64,000 bases of DNA, taken from positions 2,480,001 to 2,544,000 of the forward strand of contig CM082590.2 of the NCBI GenBank assembly GCA_040954595.2, in the 5' to 3' direction. The position numbers were made by a program, and so were the translations under genes. This DNA is from Balanoglossus misakiensis. Lineage: Eukaryota > Hemichordata. Of the stretch, positions 23,100 through 34,255 are shown in pieces (the first letter of the stretch is position 1; each line of letters starts with the position of its first letter). The notes below the pieces were generated by a model. The model did not search any database and was not told the origin of the DNA. It was given only the letters and a program-made list of their open reading frames with translations.

Positions 23100-26000
23100 G
23101 CTTTTGGACACGTATTAACACAGGGATTTATAATCTACTTGAAATCCCTATATGCTTTTTATACCCATGTCTAAGCGAAGTGTTTGCATCACTATCTACT
23201 GTGATGCATCATCAAGCAAGCTTCGCCATTTACGCTGATGCAAAGAATCAGATTCAATGTCACCATTGCATTAGCAATGTCAAATTACAGTGCTTTTGGA
23301 CACGTATTAACACAGGGATTTATAATCTACTTGAAATCCCCATATGCTTTTTATACCCATGTCAAAGCGAAGTGTTTGCATCACTATCTACAGTAATGCA
23401 TCGTCAAGCATGCTTCGCCATTTGCCCTAATGCAAAGAATCACATTAAATGTCACTGTTGCATTCGCAATGTCAAATTACTGTGCTTTTGGCCACGTATT
23501 AACCTGGCGATTTACAGTCAACTTTAAATCCCCATATGCATTATATTCCAATGTCAATGTGAAGGGCTTGAAAAACCATCTACCCTGATGCATCATCAAG
23601 TTTGTTTCGCCATTAACCCTGATGCAAATAATCAGTGTCACCATAGCATTAGCAATGGCAAATAAAAGTGCTTTCGGCCACATATTAACCCAGGGATTTA
23701 TAATCAACTTGAAATCCCCATATGAATTTTATACCTATGTCAAAGCGAAGTGCTTGCATCAATATCTACCGTGATGCATCATCAAGCTTGCTTCGCCATT
23801 TGCCCTAATGCAAAGAATCAGATTCAATGTCACCCTTGCATTAGCAATGTCAAATTACAGTTCGTTTGGCCGTATACTAACCTGGGGATTTACAATCAAC
23901 TTTAAATCCCCATATGCATTATATTCTAATGTCAATGTGAAGGGCTTGAAACACCATCTATCCTGATGCATCATCAAGCTTGCTTCACCATTTTCCCTGA
24001 TGCAAAGAATCAGATTTAGTATCACGGTAGCATTAGCAATGTCAAATTACAGTGCCTATGGCCACGTATTAACCTCGGGATGTACGGACAACTTTAAATA
24101 CCCTTACATATACATTTAATACCTATGTCAAAATGCAGAGCTTGCATCACCATATACTCCAATGCATTATTAAGCTTGCTTCGCCATTTTCCCTGATGCA
24201 AAGAATCAGATTAAATGTCACCGTTGTATTAGCAATGTCAAATTAAAGTGCTTTTGGACTTGTATTAACCCAGGGATTTACAGTCAACTTTTAATCCCCC
24301 TGTATACATTTTAAACCCCTGTGTCAAAGTTTAGTGATTGCATCACCATTGACCCTGGTGCATCATCAAGCATTCTTCAGAATTTGCCCTGATGCAAAGA
24401 ATCAGATTCAATGTCACCCTTGCATTAGCAATTTTAAATTACAGTGCTTTTGGACATGTATTAACCTAGGGATTTACAGTCAACATTAAATACCCATGCA
24501 CATGCATTAAATACCTATGTCAAAATGCATAGCTTGCATCACCATCTACTCCAATGCATCATTAAGCTTGCTTAGCCATTTCCCTTAATGCAAAGAATTA
24601 CATTCAATGTCACCATTTCATTAGCAATGTCAAATTACAGTGCTTTTGGATGCGTATTAACCCAAGGATTTGTAATCAACTTGAAATCCCCATATGCATT
24701 TAATACCCATGTCAAAGTGAACTGTTTGCATCACTATCTACCGTGATGCATCATCAAGCCTGCATCGCCATTTACCCTTATGCATAGAATCAGATTCAAT
24801 GTCACCGTTGCATTAGCAATGTCAAATAAAAGTGCTTTTGGCCATTATTAACCTAGGGATTTACAATAAACTTTAAATCCCCATATGCATTATATTCAAA
24901 AGTCAATGTGAAGGGCTTGGAACACCATCTATCCTGATGCATCATCACGTTTGCTTCACCATTTATCCATATTCAATGTCACCCTTGCATTAGTAATTTT
25001 AAATTACAGTGCTTTTGGCCATGTATTAACCTCGGGATTTAGAGTCAACTTTAAATATCAATGCGCATGCATTAAATACCCATGTCAAAGTGAAGTGTTT
25101 GCATCACTATCTACTGAGATGCATCATCAAGCTTGCATCGCCATTTACCCTGATGCAAAGACTCAGATTCAATATCATCGTTGCATTAGCAATGTCAAAT
25201 TACAGTGCTTATGGCCACGTATTAACCTGAGGATTTACAGTCAACATTAAATACCCATGCATATGCATTAAATACCTATGTCAAAGTGCAGAGCTTGCAT
25301 CACCATCTACTCTGATGCACCATTAGGCTTGCTACGCCATTTCCCCTAATGCAAAGAATCACATTCAATGTCACCATTGCATTAGCAATTTTAAATTACA
25401 GTGCTTTTGGCCATGTATTAACCTGGGGATTTACAATCAACTTTAAATCCCCATATGCGTTATATTCCAATGTCAATGTGAAGGGCTTGAAACACCATCT
25501 ATCATGATACATCATCAAGCTTGCTTCACAATTTACCCTGATGCAAAGAATCAGATTTAGTATCACGGTAGCATTAGCAATGTCAAATTACAGTGATTAT
25601 GGCCACGTATTAACCTGGGGATTTACAGACAACTTTAAATACCCATGCATATACATTTAATACCTATGTCAAAATGCAGAGCTTGCATCACCATATACTC
25701 CGATGCATTATTAAGCTTGCTTCACCATTTGCCCTGATGCAAAGAATCAGTTTAAATGTCACCGTTGTATTATCAATGTCTAATTACGGTGCTTTTGGAC
25801 TTGTATTAACCTGGGGATTTACAGTCAACTTTTAATCCCCCTGTATACATTTTAAACCCCGGTGTCAAAGTTTAGTGATTGCATCACCATTGACCCTGGT
25901 GCATCATCAAGCATTCTTCAGAATTTGCCCTGATGCAAAGAATCAGATTCAATATCACCCTTGCATTAGCAATTTTAAATTACAGTGCTTTTGGACATGT

Positions 26001-29000
26001 ATTAACCTGGGGATTTACAGTCAACATTAAATACCCATGCATAGGCATTAAATACCTATGTCACAATGCATAGCTTACATCACCATCTACTCTGATGCAC
26101 CATTATGCTCGCTACGCCATTTCCCCTAATGCAAAGAATGACATTCAATGTCACCATTGCATTTGCAATTGTAAATTACAGTGCTTTTGGCCATGTATTA
26201 ACCTAGGGATTTTCAATCAACTTTAAATCCCCATATGCGTTATATTCCATTGTCAATGTGAAGGGCTTGAAACACCATCTGTCCTGATGCATCATCAAGC
26301 TTGCTTCACAATTTACCCCGATGGAAAGAATCAGATTTAATGTCATGGTAGCATTAGCAATGTCAAACTACAGTGCTTATGGCCACGTATCAACCTGGGG
26401 ATTTACAATCAATTTTAAATCCCCATATGCGTTATATTCCAATGTCAATGTGAAGGGCTTGAAATACCATCTACCCTGATGCATCATCAAGTTTGTTTTG
26501 ACAACTTTAAATCCCCCTCAGCATGCATTTAATCCCCATGTCAAAGTGCAGAGCTTGCATCACCATCTATCCTGATGCATCATCAAGCTGCTTCGCCATT
26601 TGCCCTGATGCAAAGAATCAGATATAGTGTCACCATTGCATAAGCAATGTCAAATTACAGTGCTTTTGGACACGTATTAACACAGGGATTTATAATCTAT
26701 TTGAAATCCCTATATGCTTTTTATACCCATGTCTAAGCGAAGTGTTTGCATCACTATCTACTGTGATGCATCGTCAAGCATTCTCCGCCATTTGCCTTAA
26801 TGCAAAGAATCAGATTAAATGTCACTGTTGCATTCGCAATGTCAAATTACTGTGCTTTTGGCCACGTATTAACCTGGCGATTTACAGTCAACTTTAAACA
26901 TCTGTGCATATGCATTAAATACGCATGTCAAAGTGCAGTGTCTCCATCACCATTGATCCTGATGCATCACCAAGCATGCTTCGCTATATGCCCTGATGCA
27001 AAGAATCAGATTTAGTATCACAGTAGCATTAGCCATGTCAAATTACAGTGCTTTTGGCTATGTATTAACCTGGGGATTTACAATCAACTTTAAATCCCCA
27101 TATGCATTATATTCCAATGTCAATGTGAAGGGCTTGAAATACCATCTACCCTGATGCATCATCAAGTTTGTTTCGCCATTAACCCTGATGCAAATAATCA
27201 GTGTCACCATAGCATCAGCAATGTCAAATTACTGAGCATTTGGCCATGTATTAACTTGCGGGTTTACAATCAACTTCAAATCCCCATATGCATTATATTG
27301 CAATGTGAACTTGAACGGCTTGAAACACCATCTATACTGATGCATCATCAAGCTTTCTTCACAATTTACCCTGATGCAAAGAATCAGATTTAGTGTCGCC
27401 ATAGCATTAGCAATAGCAAATAAAAGTGCTTTCGGCCACATATTAACCCAGGGATTTATAATCAACTTGAAATCCCTATATGAATTTTATACCTATGTCA
27501 AAGCGAAGTGCTTGCATCAATATCTACCGTGATGCATCATCAAGCTTGCTTCGCCATTTGCCCTAATGCAAAGAATCAGATTCAATGTCACTGTTGCATT
27601 AGCAATGTCAAATTATAGTGCGTTTGGCCGTATACTAACCTGGGGATTTACAATCAACTTTAAATCCCCATATGCATTATATTCTAATGTCAATGTGAAG
27701 GGCTTGAAACACCATCTATCATGATGCATCATCAAGCTTGCTTCACCATTTTCCCTGATGCAAAAAATCAGATTTAGTGTCATGGTAGCATTAGCAAATC
27801 CCTATATGCATTTGATACCCATGTCAAAGTGAAGTGTTTGCATCACTATCTACCGTGATGCATCATCAAGCTTGCATCGCCATTCACCCTTATGCAAAGA
27901 ACCAGATTCAATGTCACCGTTGCATTAGCAATGTCAAATTACAGTGCTTATGGCCACGTATTAACCTGAGGATTTACAGTCAACATTAAATACCCATGCA
28001 TATCCATTAAATACCTATGTCAAAGTGCAGAGCTTGCATCACCATTTACTCTGATGCACCATTAGGCTTGCTACGCCATTTCCCCTAATGCAAAGAATCA
28101 CATTCAATGTCACCATTGCATTAGCAATTTTAAATTACAGTGTTTTTGGCCATGTATTAACCTATGGATTTGCAATTAACTTTAAATCCCCATATGCGTT
28201 ATATTCCAATGTCAAGTGAAGGGCTTGAAACACCATCTATCCTGATGCATCATCAAGCTTGCTTCACAATTTACCCTGATGCAAAAAATCACATTCAGCG
28301 TCACCATTTCATTAGCAATGTCAAATTACAGTGCTTATTGCCACGTATTAACCTGGGAATTTACAGACAACTTTAAATACCCATGCATATACATTAAATA
28401 CCTATGTCAAAGTGCAGAGCTTGCATCACCATCTACTCTGATGCATCATTAGGTTTGCATCGCCATTCCCCATAATGCAAAGAATCAGATTCAATGTCAC
28501 CCTTGCATTAGCAATTTTAAATTACAGTGCTTTTGGACATATATTAACCTGGGGATTTACAGTCGACATTAAATACCCATGCATATGCATTAAATATCTA
28601 TGTCAAAGTGCAGAGCTTGCATCACCATCTACTCTGATGTACCATTATGCTTGCTACGCCATTTCCCCTAATGCAAAGAATGACATTCAATGTCACCATT
28701 GCATTTGCAATTTTAAATTACAGTGCTTTTGGCCATGTATTAACCTAGGGATTTTCAATCAACTTTAAATCCCCATATGCGTTATATTCCATTGTCAATG
28801 TGAAGGGCTTGAAACACCATCTGTCCTGATGCATCATCAAGCTTGCTTCACAATTTACCCCGATGGAAAGAATCAGATTTAATGTCACGGTAGCATTAGC
28901 AATGTCAAACTACAGTGCTTATGGCCACGTATCAACCTGGGGATTTACAATCAATTTTAAATCCCCATATGCGTTATATTCCAATGTCAATGTGAAGGGC

Positions 29001-29200
29001 TTGAAATACCATCTACCCTGATGCATCATCAAGTTTGTTTCGCCATTAACCCTGATGCAAATAATCAGTGTCACCATAGCATTAGCAATGGCAAATAAAA
29101 GTGCTTTCGGCCACATATTAACCCAGGGATTTATAATCAACTTGAAATCCCCATATGAATTATATACCTATGTCAAAGCGAAGTGCTTGCATCAATATCT
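23100..29200. repeat. Higher-order repeat, copy 2
   Basis: Directly follows copy 1. Within it 23477-23707, 24951-25250, 26800-27015 and 28164-28376 repeat sequences at 16806, 18280, 19741 (and 22472) and 21103/21490. The remaining array to 32078 resembles parts of 17.3-18.6 kb but is more diverged. Confidence 0.8.
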
Positions 29201-32150
29201 ACCGTGATGCATCATCAAGCTTGCTTCGCCATTTGCCCTAATGCAAAGAATCAGATTCAATGTCACTGTAGCATTAGCAATGTCAAATTACAGTGCTTTT
29301 GGCCATACAATCAACTTTAAATCCCCATGTGCGTTATATTCCAATGTCAATGTGAAGGGCTTGAAACACCATCTATCATGATACATCATCAAGCTTGCTT
29401 CACAATTTACCCTGATGCAAAGAATCAGATTTAGTATCACGGTAGCATTAGCAATGTCAAATTACAATGATTATGGCCACGTATTAACCTGGGGATTTAC
29501 AGACAACTTTAAATACCCATGCATATACATTTAATACCTATGTCAAAATGCAGAGCTTGCATCACCATATACTCCGATGCATCATTAAGCTTGCTTCACC
29601 ATTTGCCCTGATGCAATGAATCAGATTAAATGTCACCGTTGTATTATCAATGTCAAATTACGGTGCTTTTGGACTTGTATTAACTCAGGGATTAACAGTA
29701 AACTTTTAATCCCCCTGTATACATTTTAAACCCTGGTGTCAAAGTTTAGTGATTGCATCACCATTGACCCCGGTGCATCATCAAGCATTCTTCAGAATTT
29801 GCCCTGATGCAAAGAATGAGATTCAATATCACCCTTGCATTAGCAATTTTAAATTACAGTGCTTTTGGACATGTATTAACCTGGGGATTTACAGTCAACA
29901 TTAAATACCCATGCACATGCATTAAATACCCATGTCACAATGCATAGCTTGCATCACCACCTACACCAATGCATCATTAAGCTTGCTTAGCCATTTCCCC
30001 TAATGCAAAGAATTACATTCAATGTCACCATTTCATTAGCAATGTCATATTACATTGCTTTTGGACGCGTATTAACCCAGGGATTTGTAATCAACTTGAA
30101 ATCCCCATATGCATTTAATACCCATGTCAAAGTGAACTGTTTGCATCACTATCTACTGTGATACATCATCAAGCCTGTATCGCCATTTACCCTGATGCAT
30201 AGGATCACATTCAATGTCACCGTTGCATTTGCAATGTCAACTAAAATTTCTTTTGGCCACGTATTAACCTAGGAATTTACAATCAACTTTAAATCCTCAT
30301 ATGCATAGTATTCCAATATCAATGTGAAGGGCTTGAAACATCATCTATCCTGATGCATCATCAAGCTTGCTTCACCATTTTCCCTGATGCAAAGAATCAG
30401 ATTTAGTATCACGGTAGCATTAGCAATGTCAAATTACAGTGCCTATGGCCACGTATTAACCTCGGGATTTACGGACAACTTTAAATACCCATGCATATAC
30501 ATTTAATACCTATGTCAAAGTGCAGAGCTTGCATCACCATTTACTCCGATGCATTATTAAGCTTGCTTCACCATTTTCCCTGATGCAAAGAATCAGATTA
30601 AATGTCACCGTTGTATTAGCAATGTCAAATTAAAGTGCTTTTGGACTTGTATTAACCTGGGGATTTACAGTCAACTTTTAATCCCCCTGTATACATTTTA
30701 AACCCCGGTGTAAAAGTTTAGTGATTGCATCACCATTGACCCTGGTGCATCATCAAGCATTCTTCAGAATTTGCCCTGATGCAAAGAATCAGATTCAATG
30801 TCACCCTTGCATTAGCAATTTTAAATTACAGTGCTTTTGGACATGTATTAACCTAGGGATTTACAGTCAACATTAAATACCCATGCACATGCATTAAATA
30901 CCTATGTCAAAATGCATAGCTTGCATCACCATCTACTCCAATGCATCATTAAACTTTTAGCCATTTCCCCTAATGCAAAGAATTACATTCAATGTCACCA
31001 TTTCATTAGCAATGTCAAACTACAGTGCTTTTGGTTGCGTATTAACCCAGGGATTTGTAATCAACTTGAAATCCCCATATGCATTTAATACCCATGTCAG
31101 AGTGAACTGTTTGCATCACTATCTACCGTGATGCATCATCAAGCCTGTATCGCCATTTACCCTGATGCATAGAATCAGATTCAATGTCACCGTTGCATTA
31201 GCAATGTCAAATAAAAGTGCTTTTGGCCATGTATTAACCTAGGGATTTACAATCAACTTTAAATCCCCATATGCATTATATTCAAAAGTCAATGTGAAGG
31301 GCTTCAAACACCATCTATCCTGATGCATCATCACGTTTGCTTCACAATTTACCCTGATGCAAGAATCAGATTTAGTGTCACGGTAGCATTAGCAATGTCA
31401 AATTACAGTGCTTTTGGCCACGTATTAACCTGGGGATTTACAGTCAACATTAAATATCAATGCGCATGCATTAAATACCCATGTCAAAGTGAAGTGTTTG
31501 CATCACTATCTACCGGGATGCATCATCAAGCTTGCATCGCCATTTACCCTGATGCAAAGAATCAGATTCAATATCATCGTTGCATTAGCAATGTCAAATT
31601 ACAGTGCTTATGGCCACGTATTAACCTGAGGATATACAATCAACTTTAAATCCCCATATGCGTTATATTCCAATGTCAATGTGAAGGGCTTGAAACACCA
31701 TCTATCATGATGCATCATCAAGCTTGCTTCACAATTTACCCTGATGCAAGAATCAGATTTAGTGTCACGGTAGCATTAGCAATGTCAAATTACAGTGCTT
31801 TTGGCCACGTATTAACCTGGGGATTTACAGTCAACATTAAATACCCATGCACATGCATTAAATACCTATGTCAAAGTGAAGTGTTTGCATCACTATCTAC
31901 CTGGCTGCATCATCAAGCTTGCATCGCCATTCCCCCTAATGCAAAGAATCAGATTCAATGTCATCGTTGCATTAGCAATGTCAAATAAAATTGCTTTTGG
32001 ACACGTATTAACCCAGGGATTTCAGTCAACTTTTAGTATCCCTGTATGCATTTTAAACCCCGGTGTCAACGTTTAGTGATTAACTTCTTTGCTATTTAAA
32101 CATTACATTTTGAGTAAAAGGGGTGAAATGGGATTAAAGTTTATAGTGAC

Positions 32151-32233
32151 ATATCGAAAAGAATCTATTTCAATTCGTTCATTTCTGAAATCATATCGAA
32201 AAGAATCTATTTCAATTCGTTCATATCTGAAAT
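32151..32233 (+). repeat. 42-bp tandem duplication
   Basis: ATATCGAAAAGAATCTATTT and the following bases occur twice, 42 bp apart, with one or two differences. Confidence 0.85.
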
Positions 32234-32847
32234 ATGATAATACGAATATGCATGTTTTATTCGCCATATATGAACACCAATGAAAAGTTATGTTTCCAGC
32301 TTAGGTATCGGTGGATTTGAACCACCTGACATCAGAAGACGCCTCCAGAATACCTTTAAATTGGTTGCATAATTTTCATGTGAATGTTCATAATATAGCG
32401 AGTGATTAATCCCTAATTTATTGTTTTGGGGGGGGGGGGTGGGGGGGGGGGGGGGGGGAGTTCAAGTAGCATATCTTGCAGGCCAATTTGAAACAATGTG
32501 TCATGTGGTTAAACTGAAAGAAATTAACCAATATAGTTTCAGCTCTTTTTGAAACAAGGTGTCATTTGGTTGAACAATGGGCCAGTCAAAATAGCATCTG
32601 CTAATTATGCACACAATAGTGTGATGGGTTAGTGGGTTAAGTTTACTTTTACCTTAGCGTTATATAACACACTATCGTGTACATAATCTCGCAGAGCTCA
32701 TTCACAATTGTTTTAAAATAAAGCAAGATAACTACATGTATGATAACACACATCTAATTTACGCGCCTAAAGGGCAGTTAAAAAACCTCATACCAATTAC
32801 AAAAGAGGGAAAAAAAACTGTCCTCTCCTCCTCTCACCCCATGATCT
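32234..32847. other. Spacer with poly-G tract
   Basis: Unique-looking AT-rich sequence just right of the satellite. A run of about 28 G with one T break lies at 32430-32458. A short imperfect inverted repeat (CACAATAGTGTG and CACACTATCGTG) lies at 32612-32680. No coding signal. Confidence 0.5.
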
Positions 32848-33545
32848 AAGCTAAATTTGGAATTTGGATGGGGTGGGGAGGTTAAGCTAACCTAACATTG
32901 TGCTAACATTTTCTGCCTGTCTGTCGCGTACAATGTGTCGATGCGCGAATACAATCACGGGTACCGTTGCGAGAAATTCCACCGAATAACGATGCTGACG
33001 AGTATTATCTATCTGAGAAATAATAGCATGTTATTCATAAAATATACACATTAACCAATGAATAAACCAACATGATTATTAGACCTTGGACACTTATTTA
33101 ACATTTTATCATTATTATACCTCTGTCATCATCATCAATATTAACACCCTTTTTATACTTAATATCACCATAAGCCATCACCACAATTATTAATCGTTAT
33201 TATACCCTTGCACAATTGTTACCCTTATTAAACCCGACACAGTTATTACTATTATTATACCCTTCTCATTCATATACCCATTATAACCTGTGTACACAAG
33301 CCATCATCATATTATAAACCCGTTATACCTTTATACCACATTTGTTACCCTAATATTATTCCCTTCATACAAGCAACCGTTGTTACCCCTTTATAACCTG
33401 TGTACACTCAAATTTTACCATAAAACCATCATCACATTTGTAACCCTTTTATTAAACCAAATTCAAATTTGTTCACCGTTATTATACCATACACATTTCG
33501 GAACCTATTATCATACCCTGCACAAAGCCATTGCTGTTAACCTAA
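32848..33545 (+). repeat. Right copy of the direct repeat flanking the satellite region
   Basis: Same order of blocks as 9672-10285: AAGCTAAATTTGGAATTTGG, CTGTCGCGTACAATG, ATAAAATATACACATTAACC, then ATTATTACC-rich low-complexity sequence ending near GCCATTGCTGTTAACC. It is diverged by substitutions and indels. Confidence 0.7.
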
Positions 33546-33679
33546 TTTTAAAACAAGTAATCACTACCAATTATTAACCCGATTTATTGGACTATTAAGT
33601 TTTATATTACGATCACCTCGTTTTGTACGTCTATATTACTCTATCTTATAATTTTGGTCAATAGGATATTATGTTGAAA

Positions 33680-34160
33680 CTCCACTTCTCCATTCTTCCA
33701 CTTCTCCATCCTTTAGGTTGACGCTCCATCCATCCATCCATCAAAGTTTATATTAGTAGGTTGACTATGGTTGACTCTCCGCTCCATCCTCCCATCAAAT
33801 TTTACGTTAGTTGGTTGATTATGGTGTTACCAGTGTGCCCTACAGGAAAGAAAAAGAGGAAAAAACAGAGAAAAAACTCCACTTCTCCATCCTTCCACTT
33901 CTCCATCCTTTAAGTTGACGCTCCGCGGCACCATCCATCCATCAAAGTTTATATTTTAGTAAGTTGACTATGGTTGACGCTCCGCTCCATCCATCCATCA
34001 AAGTTTATATTAGTAGGTTGACTATGGTTGACGCTCCGCTCCATCCATCCATCAAAGTTTATATTAGTAGGTTGACTATGGTTGACACTCCGCTCCATCC
34101 ATCCATCAAATTTTACGTTAGTAGGTTGATTATGGTGTTACCATTGGGGCCTACAGGGAA
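33680..34160 (+). repeat. 54-bp minisatellite in two blocks
   Basis: Units read GGTTGACTATGGTTGACGCT, CCGCTCCATCCATCCATC, AAAGTTTATATTAGTA. Two blocks (about 33680-33870 and 33878-34160) each begin with CTCCACTTCTCC-type or GTTGACGCT units and end with 'gattatggtgttacca' and a 'cctacaggraa' purine tail, so the whole cluster is itself duplicated. The open frame through 33964-34362 is a repeat artefact. Confidence 0.85.
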
Positions 34161-34255
34161 AAAAAGAAAAAAAAGAGAAAAGAAGAGAAAAAAAGAAAGA
34201 AAGAAAGAAAGAGAGAGAGAAGGAGAAGAGTACCGGTGGGACCTACAAAAAAAAA
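34150..34255 (+). repeat. Purine-rich A/G low-complexity tract
   Basis: Nearly 100 bases of A and G only (AAAGAAAG, GAGAGAGA), directly after the minisatellite. Confidence 0.85.

Larger units (their letters stand above)
13585..32078. repeat. Satellite array, about 190-bp monomers with higher-order structure
   Basis: Roughly 95 monomers of 187-192 bp lie head to tail. Each has landmarks in this order: TGATGCATCATCAAGC, TTCGCCATTT, CCTGATGCAAAGAATCAG, CATTAGCAATGTC, AAATTACAGTGCTTTTGGCC, GTATTAACC, TTTACAATCAACTTTAAATC, CCATATGCATTATA and AATGTCAATGTGAAGGGCTT. Some units are one and a half monomers (13.7-14.2 kb, about 287 bp). Monomers differ from neighbours but match others at long distance. 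Offsets of 6671 bp (16806 to 23477, 18280 to 24951) and 7059 bp (20170 to 27229) show two adjacent higher-order copies, about 16.4-23.0 kb and 23.1-29.2 kb. Short open frames on both strands are by-products of the repeat. Confidence 0.95.

Noticed and set aside
13709-32076. Dozens of 60-171 codon open frames on both strands
   Set aside because: They recur with the satellite period, appear on both strands, and break wherever a monomer is not a multiple of three bases. They are by-products of the repeat.
2880-33545. The paired 600-700 bp repeats at 9672 and 32848 as LTRs of a giant element
   Set aside because: They lack TG..CA ends, a primer-binding site or a polypurine tract, and nothing retroviral lies between them.
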